A stretch of DNA of 64,000 nt, taken from NCBI RefSeq assembly GCF_002007205.1, contig NZ_LAZS01000003.1, forward strand, positions 1 to 64,000. The letters run 5' to 3'. Below are positions 8,770 through 16,703 of the stretch, in pieces. The DNA is from Ensifer adhaerens. GTDB taxonomy: Bacteria > Pseudomonadota > Alphaproteobacteria > Rhizobiales > Rhizobiaceae. Position 1 is the first letter of the stretch. The number at the start of each line of letters is the position of its first letter. A program made the position numbers and the translations under genes. The notes below the pieces were generated by a model, which worked only from the letters and a program-made list of their open reading frames with translations, did not search any database and was not told the origin of the DNA.

Positions 8770-10541
8770 GAGGCCCCCTCCGGCGCATGGCTCGTTGCGC
8801 CCGGCTGGTTCTGCGGAATGAAGTCTTCCGCCGCTCCGGGCACGCTGTAGTCATAGGGCCAGCGATAGACGACCGGCAGTTCCTTCCAGTTGCCGTGGCG
8901 CGGCGGCGTCTCCGGCGTCTGCCATTCGAGCGTCGTTGCCCGCCAGGGGTTGCCGCCGGCCTCGCGGCCGTGGCGGATGCTCCAGATGAGATTGAAGAGG
9001 AAGACGATCTGGGCGGCGCCGACGATCAGCGCCATGATGGTGATGAACTCGTTGAGCGTATGGGCGGAAGCCGGCACGAAGGCGGTCTCGCCCATCTCAT
9101 AGTAGCGGCGCGGCATGCCGATCAGCCCGAGATAGTGCATCGGGAAGAAGATCAGATAGGCACCGACGAAGGTGACCCAGAAATGGAGCTGCCCCATCGC
9201 CTCGTTGAGCATACGGCCGGTGATCTTCGGATACCAATGGTAGATCGCGCCGAAGATGACGAGGATCGGCGCGACGCCCATGACCATGTGGAAATGGGCG
9301 ACGACGAACATCGTGTCGGAGAGCGGCACGTCGACGACGACATTGCCGAGGAAGAGGCCCGTCAGCCCGCCATTGACGAAGGTGACGATGAAGGCGAGCG
9401 CAAACAGCATCGGCAGCGACAGGTGGATGTCGCCGCGCCAGAGGGTCAGCACCCAGTTATAGACCTTGATCGCCGTCGGCACGGCGATGATCAGCGTCGT
9501 CGTGGCGAAGAAGAAGCCGAAATAGGGGTTCATGCCGCTGACATACATGTGGTGCGCCCAGACAATGAAGGAGAGCGCGCCGATGATGACGATCGCCCAG
9601 ACCATCATGCGGTAGCCGAAGATGTTCTTGCGGGCGTGGGTGCTGATCAGATCCGACACGATGCCGAAGGCGGGCAGTGCGACGATATAGACCTCCGGAT
9701 GACCGAAGAACCAGAAGAGGTGCTGGAACAGGATCGGGCTGCCGCCACCATGCTGCAACTGTTCGCCCATCTCGACGATCGCCGGCATGAAGAAGCTGGT
9801 GCCGAGTATACGGTCGAACAGCATCATGACGCAGGCGACGAAGAGGGCGGGGAAGGCGAGCAGTGCCATCACTGTGGCCGTGAAGATCCCCCAGACGGTA
9901 AGCGGCATGCGCATCAGCGTCATGCCGCGCGTGCGGCCCTGCAGCACGGTGACGACATAGTTGAGCCCACCCATGGTGAAGCCGATGACGAAGAGAATGA
10001 GTGACGACAGCATCAGCACGATGCCCCAGTCATTGCCTCCCGGCGTGCCCGACATCACCGCCTGTGGTGGATAGAGCGTCCAGCCGGCGCCGGTCGGCCC
10101 GCCGGGGGCAAAGAAGCTTGCGACCAGCACCAGCACGGCAAGCAGGTAGAGCCAGTAGCTCAGCATGTTGGCATAGGGGAAGACCATGTCGCGCGCGCCG
10201 AGCATCAGCGGGATCAGGTAGTTGCCAAAGCCGCCGAGGAACAGCGCGGTCAGGAGATAGATCACCATGATCATGCCGTGCATGGTGATGAACTGGTAGT
10301 AGCGCTCGGCATCGATGAAGGCGAAGGCGCCGGGAAAGCCGAGCTGCAGCCGCATCAGCCAGGAGAGGACGAGCGCGACCATGCCGATCGCGATCGCGGT
10401 CGAGGCATATTGCACGGCGATGATCTTGGCATCCTGGCTGAAGACATAGCGCGTCCACCAGCTATGCGGATGATAAAGCTCCACGTCCTCCACTTCCGCG
10501 GGGCCAATCTGTTCGCCCGTGCCATGCCGGATATCGACCAT
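8766..10541 (-). CDS. ctaD: Cytochrome c oxidase subunit I
   Basis: The catalytic haem-copper subunit, 591 residues, about twelve membrane helices. Haem and copper ligands are all visible: His88 (TMHG) and His418 for the low-spin haem, His281 with Tyr285 (GHPEVY, the cross-linked pair), His330/His331 for CuB, and His416 for the high-spin haem. Glu283 within GHPEVY marks the A1-type D-pathway. It takes electrons from subunit II and reduces O2 to water while pumping protons across the inner membrane. It is preceded by ctaC (155-base gap) and overlaps the following subunit III-like gene. The short polar N-terminus and a roughly 80-residue C-terminal tail are normal for this group. Confidence 0.96.
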   Translation of the reverse strand: MVDIRHGTGEQIGPAEVEDVELYHPHSWWTRYVFSQDAKIIAVQYASTAIAIGMVALVLSWLMRLQLGFPGAFAFIDAERYYQFITMHGMIMVIYLLTALFLGGFGNYLIPLMLGARDMVFPYANMLSYWLYLLAVLVLVASFFAPGGPTGAGWTLYPPQAVMSGTPGGNDWGIVLMLSSLILFVIGFTMGGLNYVVTVLQGRTRGMTLMRMPLTVWGIFTATVMALLAFPALFVACVMMLFDRILGTSFFMPAIVEMGEQLQHGGGSPILFQHLFWFFGHPEVYIVALPAFGIVSDLISTHARKNIFGYRMMVWAIVIIGALSFIVWAHHMYVSGMNPYFGFFFATTTLIIAVPTAIKVYNWVLTLWRGDIHLSLPMLFALAFIVTFVNGGLTGLFLGNVVVDVPLSDTMFVVAHFHMVMGVAPILVIFGAIYHWYPKITGRMLNEAMGQLHFWVTFVGAYLIFFPMHYLGLIGMPRRYYEMGETAFVPASAHTLNEFITIMALIVGAAQIVFLFNLIWSIRHGREAGGNPWRATTLEWQTPETPPRHGNWKELPVVYRWPYDYSVPGAAEDFIPQNQPGATSHAPEGAS

Positions 10542-10632
10542 CTGCGAGAACCTCCCAACACCGGATCATCTCGATCCAACGCTTGAAACACGCAATTCCG
10601 GACGTCGAACGATGGAATTGCTTTCGCTCACG

Positions 10633-10677
10633 AGCGGGATGCAGGCGGAAAACCGCGCACACTTACCTTATCCCGCT
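10633..10677. repeat. Interspersed palindromic repeat, copy A
   Basis: A 45-base element with terminal inverted repeats AGCGGGAT (10633-10640) and ATCCCGCT (10670-10677) and an inner GCGG-AAAA-CCGC. It sits in the ctaC-ctaD gap. Related copies lie at 35150-35197, 15286-15325, 21243-21275 and, reduced to the arms, 16679-16700. It resembles short mosaic palindromes known from rhizobial intergenic DNA. Confidence 0.75.
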
Positions 10678-10696
10678 TTGGCCGTCGGGGCGCCTC

Positions 10697-11539
10697 CTAT
10701 TGCGCCGGGGCGGCATTTCCTGCCTGCGCCGTTTCCTTCGTTCCTGCCTTCGCCTGCAATTGCTGGAACGTCGTCTGTTGCGAAAGCCAGGTCTGGTAGT
10801 CGGCCGCATTGTCGACGATGACCGTGCCGCGCATCTGCGGATGGCCGGTGCCGCAGAGTTCGGCGCAAAGCACCTCGAACGTGCCGGTGCGCGTCGGCGT
10901 CAGCCAGAAATAGGTGACCATGCCCGGCACCATGTCCATCTTGGCGCGGAATTCCGGCACGTAGAAATCATGCAGCACGTCGACCGAGCGTAGCAGCATC
11001 TTCACCGGCTTGCCGACCTCCAGGTGCAGCTCGCCGCCTTCGATGACGACGTCGTCGAGGGCTGCCGCGTCGTTGCGGTTGAGACCGAGCGAGTTTTCCG
11101 GGGTGATGTCGCGGGTCTCGGAGGTTCCGAGCTTGCCGTCGGCGCCGGGCAGCCGGAAACTCCACAACCATTGCTGGCCGACGACTTCCACTTCCGCTGC
11201 ACCGTCAGGCACGGTGACGAACTGATGCCAGACGAAAAGACCGGGGGTCAGCATGGCCGCGACGCCGAGCGTGGTGCCACCCGCGAGCCACCCCTCGAGC
11301 TTCCTGTTTTCCGGTTCATAGGCCGCCCGGTTTCCCGGGCGATGGCGAAAACGAAGGACGCAATAGGCCATGAAAAGCACGACGGCGACGAAGACGACGC
11401 CGGTAATCCAGAAGGTAATGATCAGCGTATTGTCTATGTAATTCCAGTTGGACGCGATCGGCGTCCACCACCAAGGGCTCAACAGATGGAACAACACCGA
11501 CCCGACGGCCACCAAAACCAGAACAACTACCACGGCCAT
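10697..11539 (-). CDS. ctaC: Cytochrome c oxidase subunit II
   Basis: A 280-residue CuA subunit. The start at 11539 is preferred over far upstream TTG codons because a GAGGAGG site precedes it and it yields an N-terminal hydrophobic segment (2-19). A second membrane helix follows at about 38-62 and a third hydrophobic stretch at 89-107. The periplasmic cupredoxin domain carries the complete CuA site: His190, Cys225, Glu227, Cys229, His233 and Met236 (CAELCGTGHPQM). It accepts electrons from cytochrome c, probably the one encoded just upstream at 11778-12164, and passes them to haem a. It is the first oxidase subunit gene of the operon. The C-terminus ends in a Gln/Ala-rich tail. Confidence 0.93.
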   Translation of the reverse strand: MAVVVVLVLVAVGSVLFHLLSPWWWTPIASNWNYIDNTLIITFWITGVVFVAVVLFMAYCVLRFRHRPGNRAAYEPENRKLEGWLAGGTTLGVAAMLTPGLFVWHQFVTVPDGAAEVEVVGQQWLWSFRLPGADGKLGTSETRDITPENSLGLNRNDAAALDDVVIEGGELHLEVGKPVKMLLRSVDVLHDFYVPEFRAKMDMVPGMVTYFWLTPTRTGTFEVLCAELCGTGHPQMRGTVIVDNAADYQTWLSQQTTFQQLQAKAGTKETAQAGNAAPAQ

Positions 11540-11777
11540 TTCTGTCCCTCCTCGCCGCTGGCGGCTGTGGGCATGAATACGCAATCCGTAGAGCCTGCTG
11601 CATGTTCGCTTTAATCGCAGCCGATCAAAGAAAAACATGCAGGAATTCAAAGTTCTACAGCGACCTTTGCGCGTCCGATAAGACGCGCGGCGCTGTACCT
11701 GCAATTATTGCACGAACGTCGAATAGTCGCAATTCGCCGCCTCCGTGCGGGCGACGGTTGCCTTTAGTCTTCGCAGG

Positions 11778-12164
11778 CTACTGCGAATACTGCTTCAGAT
11801 AGGCGATAAGATCAGAGATCTGCGTGTCGTCCTTCAACCCCGCAAAGGCCATCTTGGTGCCCTTGATCTTGGTCCGGGGATTTTGAAGGTAATCGCGTAG
11901 ATGGGCCTCGTCCCAGACGAGGCCAGCCTTGCCGGCATTGATCATCGCCGGGGAGTAGCTGAAGTCGGCATGGGTGCCGGCCGTTCGCCCGAACAGATGG
12001 TTGAGCGACGGCCCAACCTTGTTGGTATCGCTGTCAGCCACGTGGCAGACGGCGCATTTCTTGAAGACGGTGGCTCCGGCTGCGGCATCGCCCTCTTGCG
12101 CGAGGGTCGCGAGCGGACAGAGCATCGTTGTCGAAAAGGCAAGGGCAACAACAAGTTCTCGCAT
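11778..12164 (-). CDS. Class I soluble cytochrome c
   Basis: A 128-residue exported monohaem cytochrome. A signal peptide (1-22, cleavage near LAQ-EG) is followed by the haem motif CAVCH at 37-41 and the axial Met105 in GTKMAFAGL. The spacing and the KVGPSLNHLFGR segment match the cytochrome c2/mitochondrial c type. It probably works in the periplasm as electron donor to the oxidase encoded directly downstream; the 238-base gap leaves room for a separate promoter. A terminator-like hairpin of the convergently arranged upstream operon is near 12314. Confidence 0.92.
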   Translation of the reverse strand: MRELVVALAFSTTMLCPLATLAQEGDAAAGATVFKKCAVCHVADSDTNKVGPSLNHLFGRTAGTHADFSYSPAMINAGKAGLVWDEAHLRDYLQNPRTKIKGTKMAFAGLKDDTQISDLIAYLKQYSQ

Positions 12165-12313
12165 GACACTTCCTCAAAATCGCCGGGCGCAGGCAAGGAA
12201 GGCTATCGTCAATCTGTCGTTTTGGCGGTGCTTGCTTCTCTTAATTTGGCGCCACGGGCGGTTGATACTTGCGACACCGAAACGGTACGCCTCGTCCTCA
12301 GGAAGTCAACCGC

Positions 12314-12338
12314 CGCGGCCGGCAGGTCGCCGGCCGCG
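12314..12338 (-). terminator. GC-rich hairpin after the ABC importer operon
   Basis: A perfect 10-bp stem (CGCGGCCGGC/GCCGGCCGCG) with a 5-base loop lies 32 bases past the stop codon of the ATPase gene. No T-run follows, so it may act as an RNA 3'-end stabiliser or a Rho-assisted terminator. Confidence 0.5.
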
Positions 12339-12369
12339 CCTAAATTTTCACCAGAGATGGTGACGGCGA

Positions 12370-13437
12370 TCAGACGCGATTGCCGTCGGCGTTGAAGAAA
12401 TGCAGGCGCTCGACCGGCAGGCGCACCGGAAGCGTGCCCGACGCGTTCAGGAACTTTCGGTCGTTGGTAAAGGCCTTGAAGCCGGCGCGGCCGAAGGAAA
12501 GATGCAGGATGATGCCGAAACCCGTCGGCTCGACCAGGTCGACATTGGCGTTCAGCGCATCCGGACCATCGACGCCGATCTCGACATGCTCCGGGCGGAT
12601 GCCGAGCGTCGCCTTGGCGCCGCCGACCAGGGCGGGATGCGGCTCAGCCGGGATGGTGACGCCGCCTTCCGTCTCGAAGCGCGGGGCGGTGCCGTTCAGG
12701 TAGGTGCCCTCGAAGAAATTCATGCCGGGCGAGCCGATGAAGCCGGCAACGAAGAGATTGGCGGGGCGGTCGTAGAGATCGAGCGGGCTGCCGACCTGCT
12801 GCACGAAGCCGCCGTTCATGGCAACGATCCGGTCGGCGAGCGTCATCGCCTCGATCTGGTCGTGGGTGACGTAGATCGAGGTGGCGCCGAGGTCCTTGTG
12901 CAGCTTCTTGATTTCGGCGCGCATCTGTTCGCGCAGGCGCGCGTCGAGGTTCGACAGCGGCTCGTCGAAGAGAAAGGCTTTCGGCTCGCGCACAATGGCG
13001 CGGCCCATGGCGACGCGCTGGCGCTGACCGCCGGAGAGCGCACGCGGCCGGCGCTCCAGCAGCGGGTCGAGGCCGAGCTTGGCGGCAGCACTTGAGACGA
13101 CGCTTGCGATCTTCTCCTTCGCGGTTTTGCGGAGCCTCAGGCTGTAGCTCATGTTCTTGGCGACCGACATGTGCGGATAGAGCGCGTAGGACTGGAACAC
13201 CATGGCGATGTCGCGGTCCTTCGGTGCCAGTTCGTTGACGCGTTTTCCGGCAATGCGGATCTCGCCCGAGGTGACGCTTTCAAGCCCGGCGATCATGCGC
13301 AGAAGCGTGGACTTGCCGCAGCCGGAGGGGCCGACGAGCACGACGAATTCGCCGTCGCCGATCTTCAGGTCGACATCGTGCAGGACCGGGTGGATGCCGT
13401 AGGATTTCTGGATATTGGCGATATCGATGGAAGCCAT
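12370..13437 (-). CDS. ABC transporter ATP-binding protein, MalK/UgpC type
   Basis: A 355-residue ATPase of a CUT1-type importer. Walker A GPSGCGKST lies at about 37-45, the signature LSGGQRQR at about 137, Walker B AFLFDEPLSNLDA at about 157 and the switch His in YVTHDQ near 191. The C-terminal about 235-355 is the TOBE/regulatory domain typical of sugar-family ATPases (GIRPEHVEIG). The ATG at 13437 is chosen because the alignment to MalK-like proteins starts there; the open frame continues upstream only as a shadow of the permease gene. It is the last gene of the six-gene minus-strand operon, 11 bases after permease 2. The substrate is not deducible from the ATPase. Confidence 0.94.
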   Translation of the reverse strand: MASIDIANIQKSYGIHPVLHDVDLKIGDGEFVVLVGPSGCGKSTLLRMIAGLESVTSGEIRIAGKRVNELAPKDRDIAMVFQSYALYPHMSVAKNMSYSLRLRKTAKEKIASVVSSAAAKLGLDPLLERRPRALSGGQRQRVAMGRAIVREPKAFLFDEPLSNLDARLREQMRAEIKKLHKDLGATSIYVTHDQIEAMTLADRIVAMNGGFVQQVGSPLDLYDRPANLFVAGFIGSPGMNFFEGTYLNGTAPRFETEGGVTIPAEPHPALVGGAKATLGIRPEHVEIGVDGPDALNANVDLVEPTGFGIILHLSFGRAGFKAFTNDRKFLNASGTLPVRLPVERLHFFNADGNRV

Positions 13438-13448
13438 GAGAACAATCC

Positions 13449-14282
13449 TCAGCCTTTGACCGCGCCGGCCGTGAGGCCCTGGACGAGATAACGTTGAATG
13501 AGCAGGAAGAAGAGGCAGGCGGGGATGAGCGCGAGCACGCCGGCGGCCATCATCTGCCCGAAGTCGACGGAGAACTTCGACACGAAGGACAGAAGCCCGA
13601 CGGGGAAGGTCGCCTGGTCGTTGCCGGAGATCAGCATCAGCGAAAAAAGAAGCTCGCTCCAGGCGGCGGTGAAGACGAAGCCGAGGGTGGCGGCAATGCC
13701 GGGCAGCGTCAGCGGCAGGATGATCTGGCGGAAGGCGACGAATTGGGTCGCGCCGTCGATCATCGCAGCTTCCTCCAGATCCTTCGGAATGCCGTCGAAG
13801 AAGGACTGCATCAGGAAGGTGGCAAACGGCACGTTGAAGGCGGTGTAGACGATGACGAGGCCGGTCAGGCTGTTGGTCAGGCCGAGCGGCGACAGGATCT
13901 TGAAGATCGGCGCCACCAGCATCACCAGCGGAAACATCTGCGTCAGAAGCATCAGCGCCACCAGCCAGTACTTGCCGCGGAAATTGAAGCGCGACAGCGC
14001 ATAGCCCGAGAGCGAGGCAAGGACAGTGACGATGACGGCGGTCGAGCCGGAAACGATCAGGCTGTTCTTGAAGAACACCGGAAAGGCGCTGTGGCGCAGC
14101 ACGAAATCGAAATGCTCCAGGCTGGCGCGCGACGGCCACATTCGAATGCCTTCGGAATAGAGCAGGTCGTTCGGAGTGACTGCGACCTTCAGCAGCCAGT
14201 AGAGCGGGAAGAGCGCAAAGGCGATATAGGCGAGAATGGCCAGCCGGTGTGCGATCGTGAGGAGAAGAGGTTTGGCGCGCAT
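13449..14282 (-). CDS. ABC transporter permease (CUT1 type, MalG-like)
   Basis: A 277-residue inner-membrane protein with six predicted helices. The cytoplasmic coupling loop EEAAMIDGATQFVAFRQIILPLTLPG carries the EAA motif that docks on the ATPase. The N-terminus (MRAKPLLLTIAHRLAILAYIAFALFPLYWLLKVAV) is typical of MalG-type permeases. It lies 5 bases after permease 1 and 11 before the ATPase, so all three are co-translated. The pair forms the transmembrane channel for the substrate bound by the 15372-16634 protein. Confidence 0.93.
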   Translation of the reverse strand: MRAKPLLLTIAHRLAILAYIAFALFPLYWLLKVAVTPNDLLYSEGIRMWPSRASLEHFDFVLRHSAFPVFFKNSLIVSGSTAVIVTVLASLSGYALSRFNFRGKYWLVALMLLTQMFPLVMLVAPIFKILSPLGLTNSLTGLVIVYTAFNVPFATFLMQSFFDGIPKDLEEAAMIDGATQFVAFRQIILPLTLPGIAATLGFVFTAAWSELLFSLMLISGNDQATFPVGLLSFVSKFSVDFGQMMAAGVLALIPACLFFLLIQRYLVQGLTAGAVKG

Positions 14283-14287
14283 CGGTC

Positions 14288-15223
14288 TCAATCCTTGCTC
14301 AAGAGCCATTGCCGCAGGATGACGATCAGCATCGAATAGGCGAGCAGCAGTGCCAGAAGCACGAGCGCGATCGCCGAGGCGTAGCCGAAATCCAGCCGCT
14401 TGAAGGCCTGGGTGAAGATGTAGCTGGCGACGATCTGGGTGCGATCGGCCGGCCCGCCGTTGGTCATGACGATGATCAGGTCGGCGAAGTTCGAGATCCA
14501 GACGGTGCGCAACAGGATGGTGATGGCAATGGTCGGCGCGAGGAAAGGCAGCGTGATCGAGAGAAAGCGCTGAACCGGACCGGCGCCGTCGATGCTGGCG
14601 GCCTCGTAGAGGTCGCGGGGGATCGCCTGAAGGGCGGCAAGCAGGGTGATGGCGAAGAAGGGAATGCCCCACCAGACATTGGCGACGATCGGTCCCCACA
14701 TGGCAAGCTGCGGGTCGGAGAGGATGTTGTGTGGCTCGCTCATGATGCCGAGGCCGAAGAGCCAATGCGGCAGAGGGCCGACGACCGGATTGAACAGCCA
14801 GGCCCAGTTGAGGCCGGCAAGGAAACTCGGCACCGCCCACGGAAGAAAAACGAGCGCCTGGGCGAGGCCGCGGCCGTAGAACGGCTTGTCGAGCAGCAGC
14901 GCGAGGATCAGGCCGAAGACGAACTGGAAGAACACCGATGCGCCCGTCCACCAGAGGGTATTGCGAAGCGCCCGGTAGAAGGCCTGATCCTCGGAGAGCG
15001 CCCGGAAATGATCAAGCCCGATATAGGCACCGGAAAACGGGTTCAGGAGCTGGATATCGCGGAAGGCATAGGAAACGCCAAGCACCAGCGGCACCAGCAT
15101 CACCGTGACGATCAGGATCAGGGCCGGCGCGCTATAGAGATAGGGTGCGGCGGCATCGGCGATGCGCTTCTTCAGCGGCGTCCTGCTTTTAGGCAGGCCG
15201 CTTTGTCGGGCGACGTAGGTCAT
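14288..15223 (-). CDS. ABC transporter permease (CUT1 type, MalF-like)
   Basis: A 311-residue permease with six predicted helices and the EAA loop LYEAASIDGAGPVQRFLSITLPFLAP. The start MTYVARQSGL at 15223 is preferred: the longer open frame upstream runs through a hairpin and an interspersed repeat and has no family similarity. The polar N-terminal about 25 residues precede the first helix (YLYSAPALILIVTVMLVPLVLG). It pairs with the 13449-14282 permease. The gap to the binding-protein gene (148 bases) is unusually large for this operon and is filled with RNA-structure-forming sequence. Confidence 0.92.
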   Translation of the reverse strand: MTYVARQSGLPKSRTPLKKRIADAAAPYLYSAPALILIVTVMLVPLVLGVSYAFRDIQLLNPFSGAYIGLDHFRALSEDQAFYRALRNTLWWTGASVFFQFVFGLILALLLDKPFYGRGLAQALVFLPWAVPSFLAGLNWAWLFNPVVGPLPHWLFGLGIMSEPHNILSDPQLAMWGPIVANVWWGIPFFAITLLAALQAIPRDLYEAASIDGAGPVQRFLSITLPFLAPTIAITILLRTVWISNFADLIIVMTNGGPADRTQIVASYIFTQAFKRLDFGYASAIALVLLALLLAYSMLIVILRQWLLSKD

Positions 15224-15285
15224 CGATCGAAATATCCCCTGTGCGGTCGCCGGTTTCTTCGACGTACCTCGTTTTCGTATGCAAG

Positions 15286-15325
15286 AGCGGAGTACGGGCG
15301 GAGACCGCGCACGCGTCATTCCGCT
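15286..15325. repeat. Interspersed palindromic repeat, copy D (degenerate)
   Basis: This shares the order AGCGG - GGGCGGAGACCGCGCAC - CCGCT with copies A and B but has lost some bases in the right half. It lies between the binding-protein gene and the first permease gene of the CUT1 operon. Confidence 0.6.
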
Positions 15326-15337
15326 TGAGATCATGAG

Positions 15338-15365
15338 GGCCGATGGCGGCGAACCGCCACCGGCC
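15338..15365 (-). promoter_or_regulatory. Intercistronic hairpin after the binding-protein gene
   Basis: A 12-bp stem with one mismatch (15338-15349 against 15354-15365, loop CGAA) begins 6 bases after the stop codon of the solute-binding-protein gene. Such hairpins stabilise the upstream message or partly terminate transcription, which yields more binding protein than permease. Confidence 0.6.
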
Positions 15366-15371
15366 AAAGGC

Positions 15372-16634
15372 TTACTTCTTGCTGGCGAGGAACTTCTGCT
15401 GCGCCTTGGTCAGGTAGTCGGCCCACTGGTCGGCGAGTTGCTGCGGCGTGATATCGCCGAGCAGGGCTTCCTGGGTCGTCTTGATGGCGAGCGAATCCTT
15501 GAAGAAGGCGAATTCCTCGAGGTAGGTCGGCATGACCGTCAACACGACGTCCTTGTCGGCGAGTTCGTCGAACCAGCCCTTGAACTGAGCGCTGGCATAG
15601 AAGGGATCCTTCTCGGCGGACTTGTGTACCGGAAGCGCCCCCGTACGCTTGTTCCACTCGATGTTGCCTTCCGGCCCTTCGAGCGTCTCGATCAGCTTCC
15701 AGGAGAGGTCCTTGTTCTGGCTTGCCGACAGCATCGACCAGCCGGCAAAGCCGATGGTGGTAAACGCCTTTCCGCTCGGGCCCTTCGGCATGGTGGTGAC
15801 GCCGAAGTCTTCCGACTTCATGCGTTCGGCAATGGCGATCAGCGCGTCCGGATCCTGGTCGAGGAAGGCGCAGGTGCCGCTGTAGAAGCCGGCGACGATT
15901 TCGTTGAAGCCCCAGTTGACGCTGTCCTTCGGCGCCAGGCCCTTTTTGTAGAGGTCGATCACCCAGGTCAGACCCTTGACCCAGCCTTCGCTGTTCATGG
16001 TCGAGGTGCCGTCCTCGTTGAAGAAGGTGTTGCTGCCGGCCATGGTCGCGCCGAACATTACCCAGCCGTTGAGTCCACCAGGTCCGCCGCGCAGGCAGTA
16101 GCCGGATTTGCCCGGAAGCTTGGAGACGGCTTCGGACGCCTTGACGAAGTCGTCCATGGTCTTCGGCGGCTCGTTGATGCCGGCTTCCGACAAGAGCTTC
16201 TTGTTGTAGAACATGGCGCGCAGGTAGAAGCCGTAGGGCAGCATATAGGCGGTGTCGTTGACGTCGCGGCCGAGTTCGAGCGCGCGCTCGGTGAGGCCAC
16301 CGGTGTGTTCCCATTTGGCGAGGTAGGGTTCGAGGCTTTCGAGCATGCCGTTGTTGGCATAGAGCGACAGCCAGGTGTCGGGCATTTCCATCACGTCAGG
16401 CAACTCGCCGGCCGAGACCATGGTGGCGAACTTCTGGAAGGCTTCGCCCCAGGGCAGCGAGATGATCTCGACCGTCGTGCCGGGGTTGGCAGCTTCGAAC
16501 TTGGCGACGATCGACTTCAGCGTCTCGGTGCGCTCAGGGCTGGTGATGACCTCGACCAGCTTCAGCTTGGTATCGGCCAGTGCGCTTCCAGCCATCAGGG
16601 TGGCAAGAAGCGCGGCAGTGATCAGTTTCTTCAT
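15372..16634 (-). CDS. Extracellular solute-binding protein of CUT1 ABC importer
   Basis: A 420-residue periplasmic binding protein. A signal peptide occupies about 1-20 (MKKLITAALLATLMAGSALA-DT). The mature part has the family-1 binding-protein layout, with TVEIISLPWGEAFQKFATMVSAGELPDVMEM near 60-95 and PKGPSGKAFTTIGFAGWSM near 240. The ATG at 16634 follows a GAGGGAACAG site and is preferred to an ATG 12 codons upstream because the signal peptide then starts properly. The family usually binds sugars or glycerol-phosphate-type ligands, but this operon also encodes a PLP gamma-lyase, so an amino compound is possible. It is followed by a strong hairpin and then the permease genes. Confidence 0.94.
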   Translation of the reverse strand: MKKLITAALLATLMAGSALADTKLKLVEVITSPERTETLKSIVAKFEAANPGTTVEIISLPWGEAFQKFATMVSAGELPDVMEMPDTWLSLYANNGMLESLEPYLAKWEHTGGLTERALELGRDVNDTAYMLPYGFYLRAMFYNKKLLSEAGINEPPKTMDDFVKASEAVSKLPGKSGYCLRGGPGGLNGWVMFGATMAGSNTFFNEDGTSTMNSEGWVKGLTWVIDLYKKGLAPKDSVNWGFNEIVAGFYSGTCAFLDQDPDALIAIAERMKSEDFGVTTMPKGPSGKAFTTIGFAGWSMLSASQNKDLSWKLIETLEGPEGNIEWNKRTGALPVHKSAEKDPFYASAQFKGWFDELADKDVVLTVMPTYLEEFAFFKDSLAIKTTQEALLGDITPQQLADQWADYLTKAQQKFLASKK

Positions 16635-16678
16635 TTCTGTTCCCTCTTTTCTTCGTTGGTTTTGGTTCAAAGTGGGTA

Positions 16679-16700
16679 GAGCGGGATCTCAATCCCGCTC
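16679..16700. repeat. Arms-only copy of the palindromic repeat (copy E)
   Basis: A perfect 9-bp stem GAGCGGGAT/ATCCCGCTC with a 4-base loop. The arms equal the terminal repeats of the longer copies A and B, with the central part missing. It lies between the gamma-lyase stop and the binding-protein start, so it could limit read-through into the importer genes. Confidence 0.55.
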
Positions 16701-16703
16701 CTG

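Noticed and set aside
7243-8850. Plus-strand 535-codon frame over the oxidase subunit III genes
   Set aside because: Highly charged His/Glu/Asp-rich translation typical of the antisense of membrane-protein genes.
11540-11704. N-terminal extension of ctaC to an upstream TTG
   Set aside because: The added 55 residues are not family-like, and a GAGGAGG site directly precedes the ATG at 11539.
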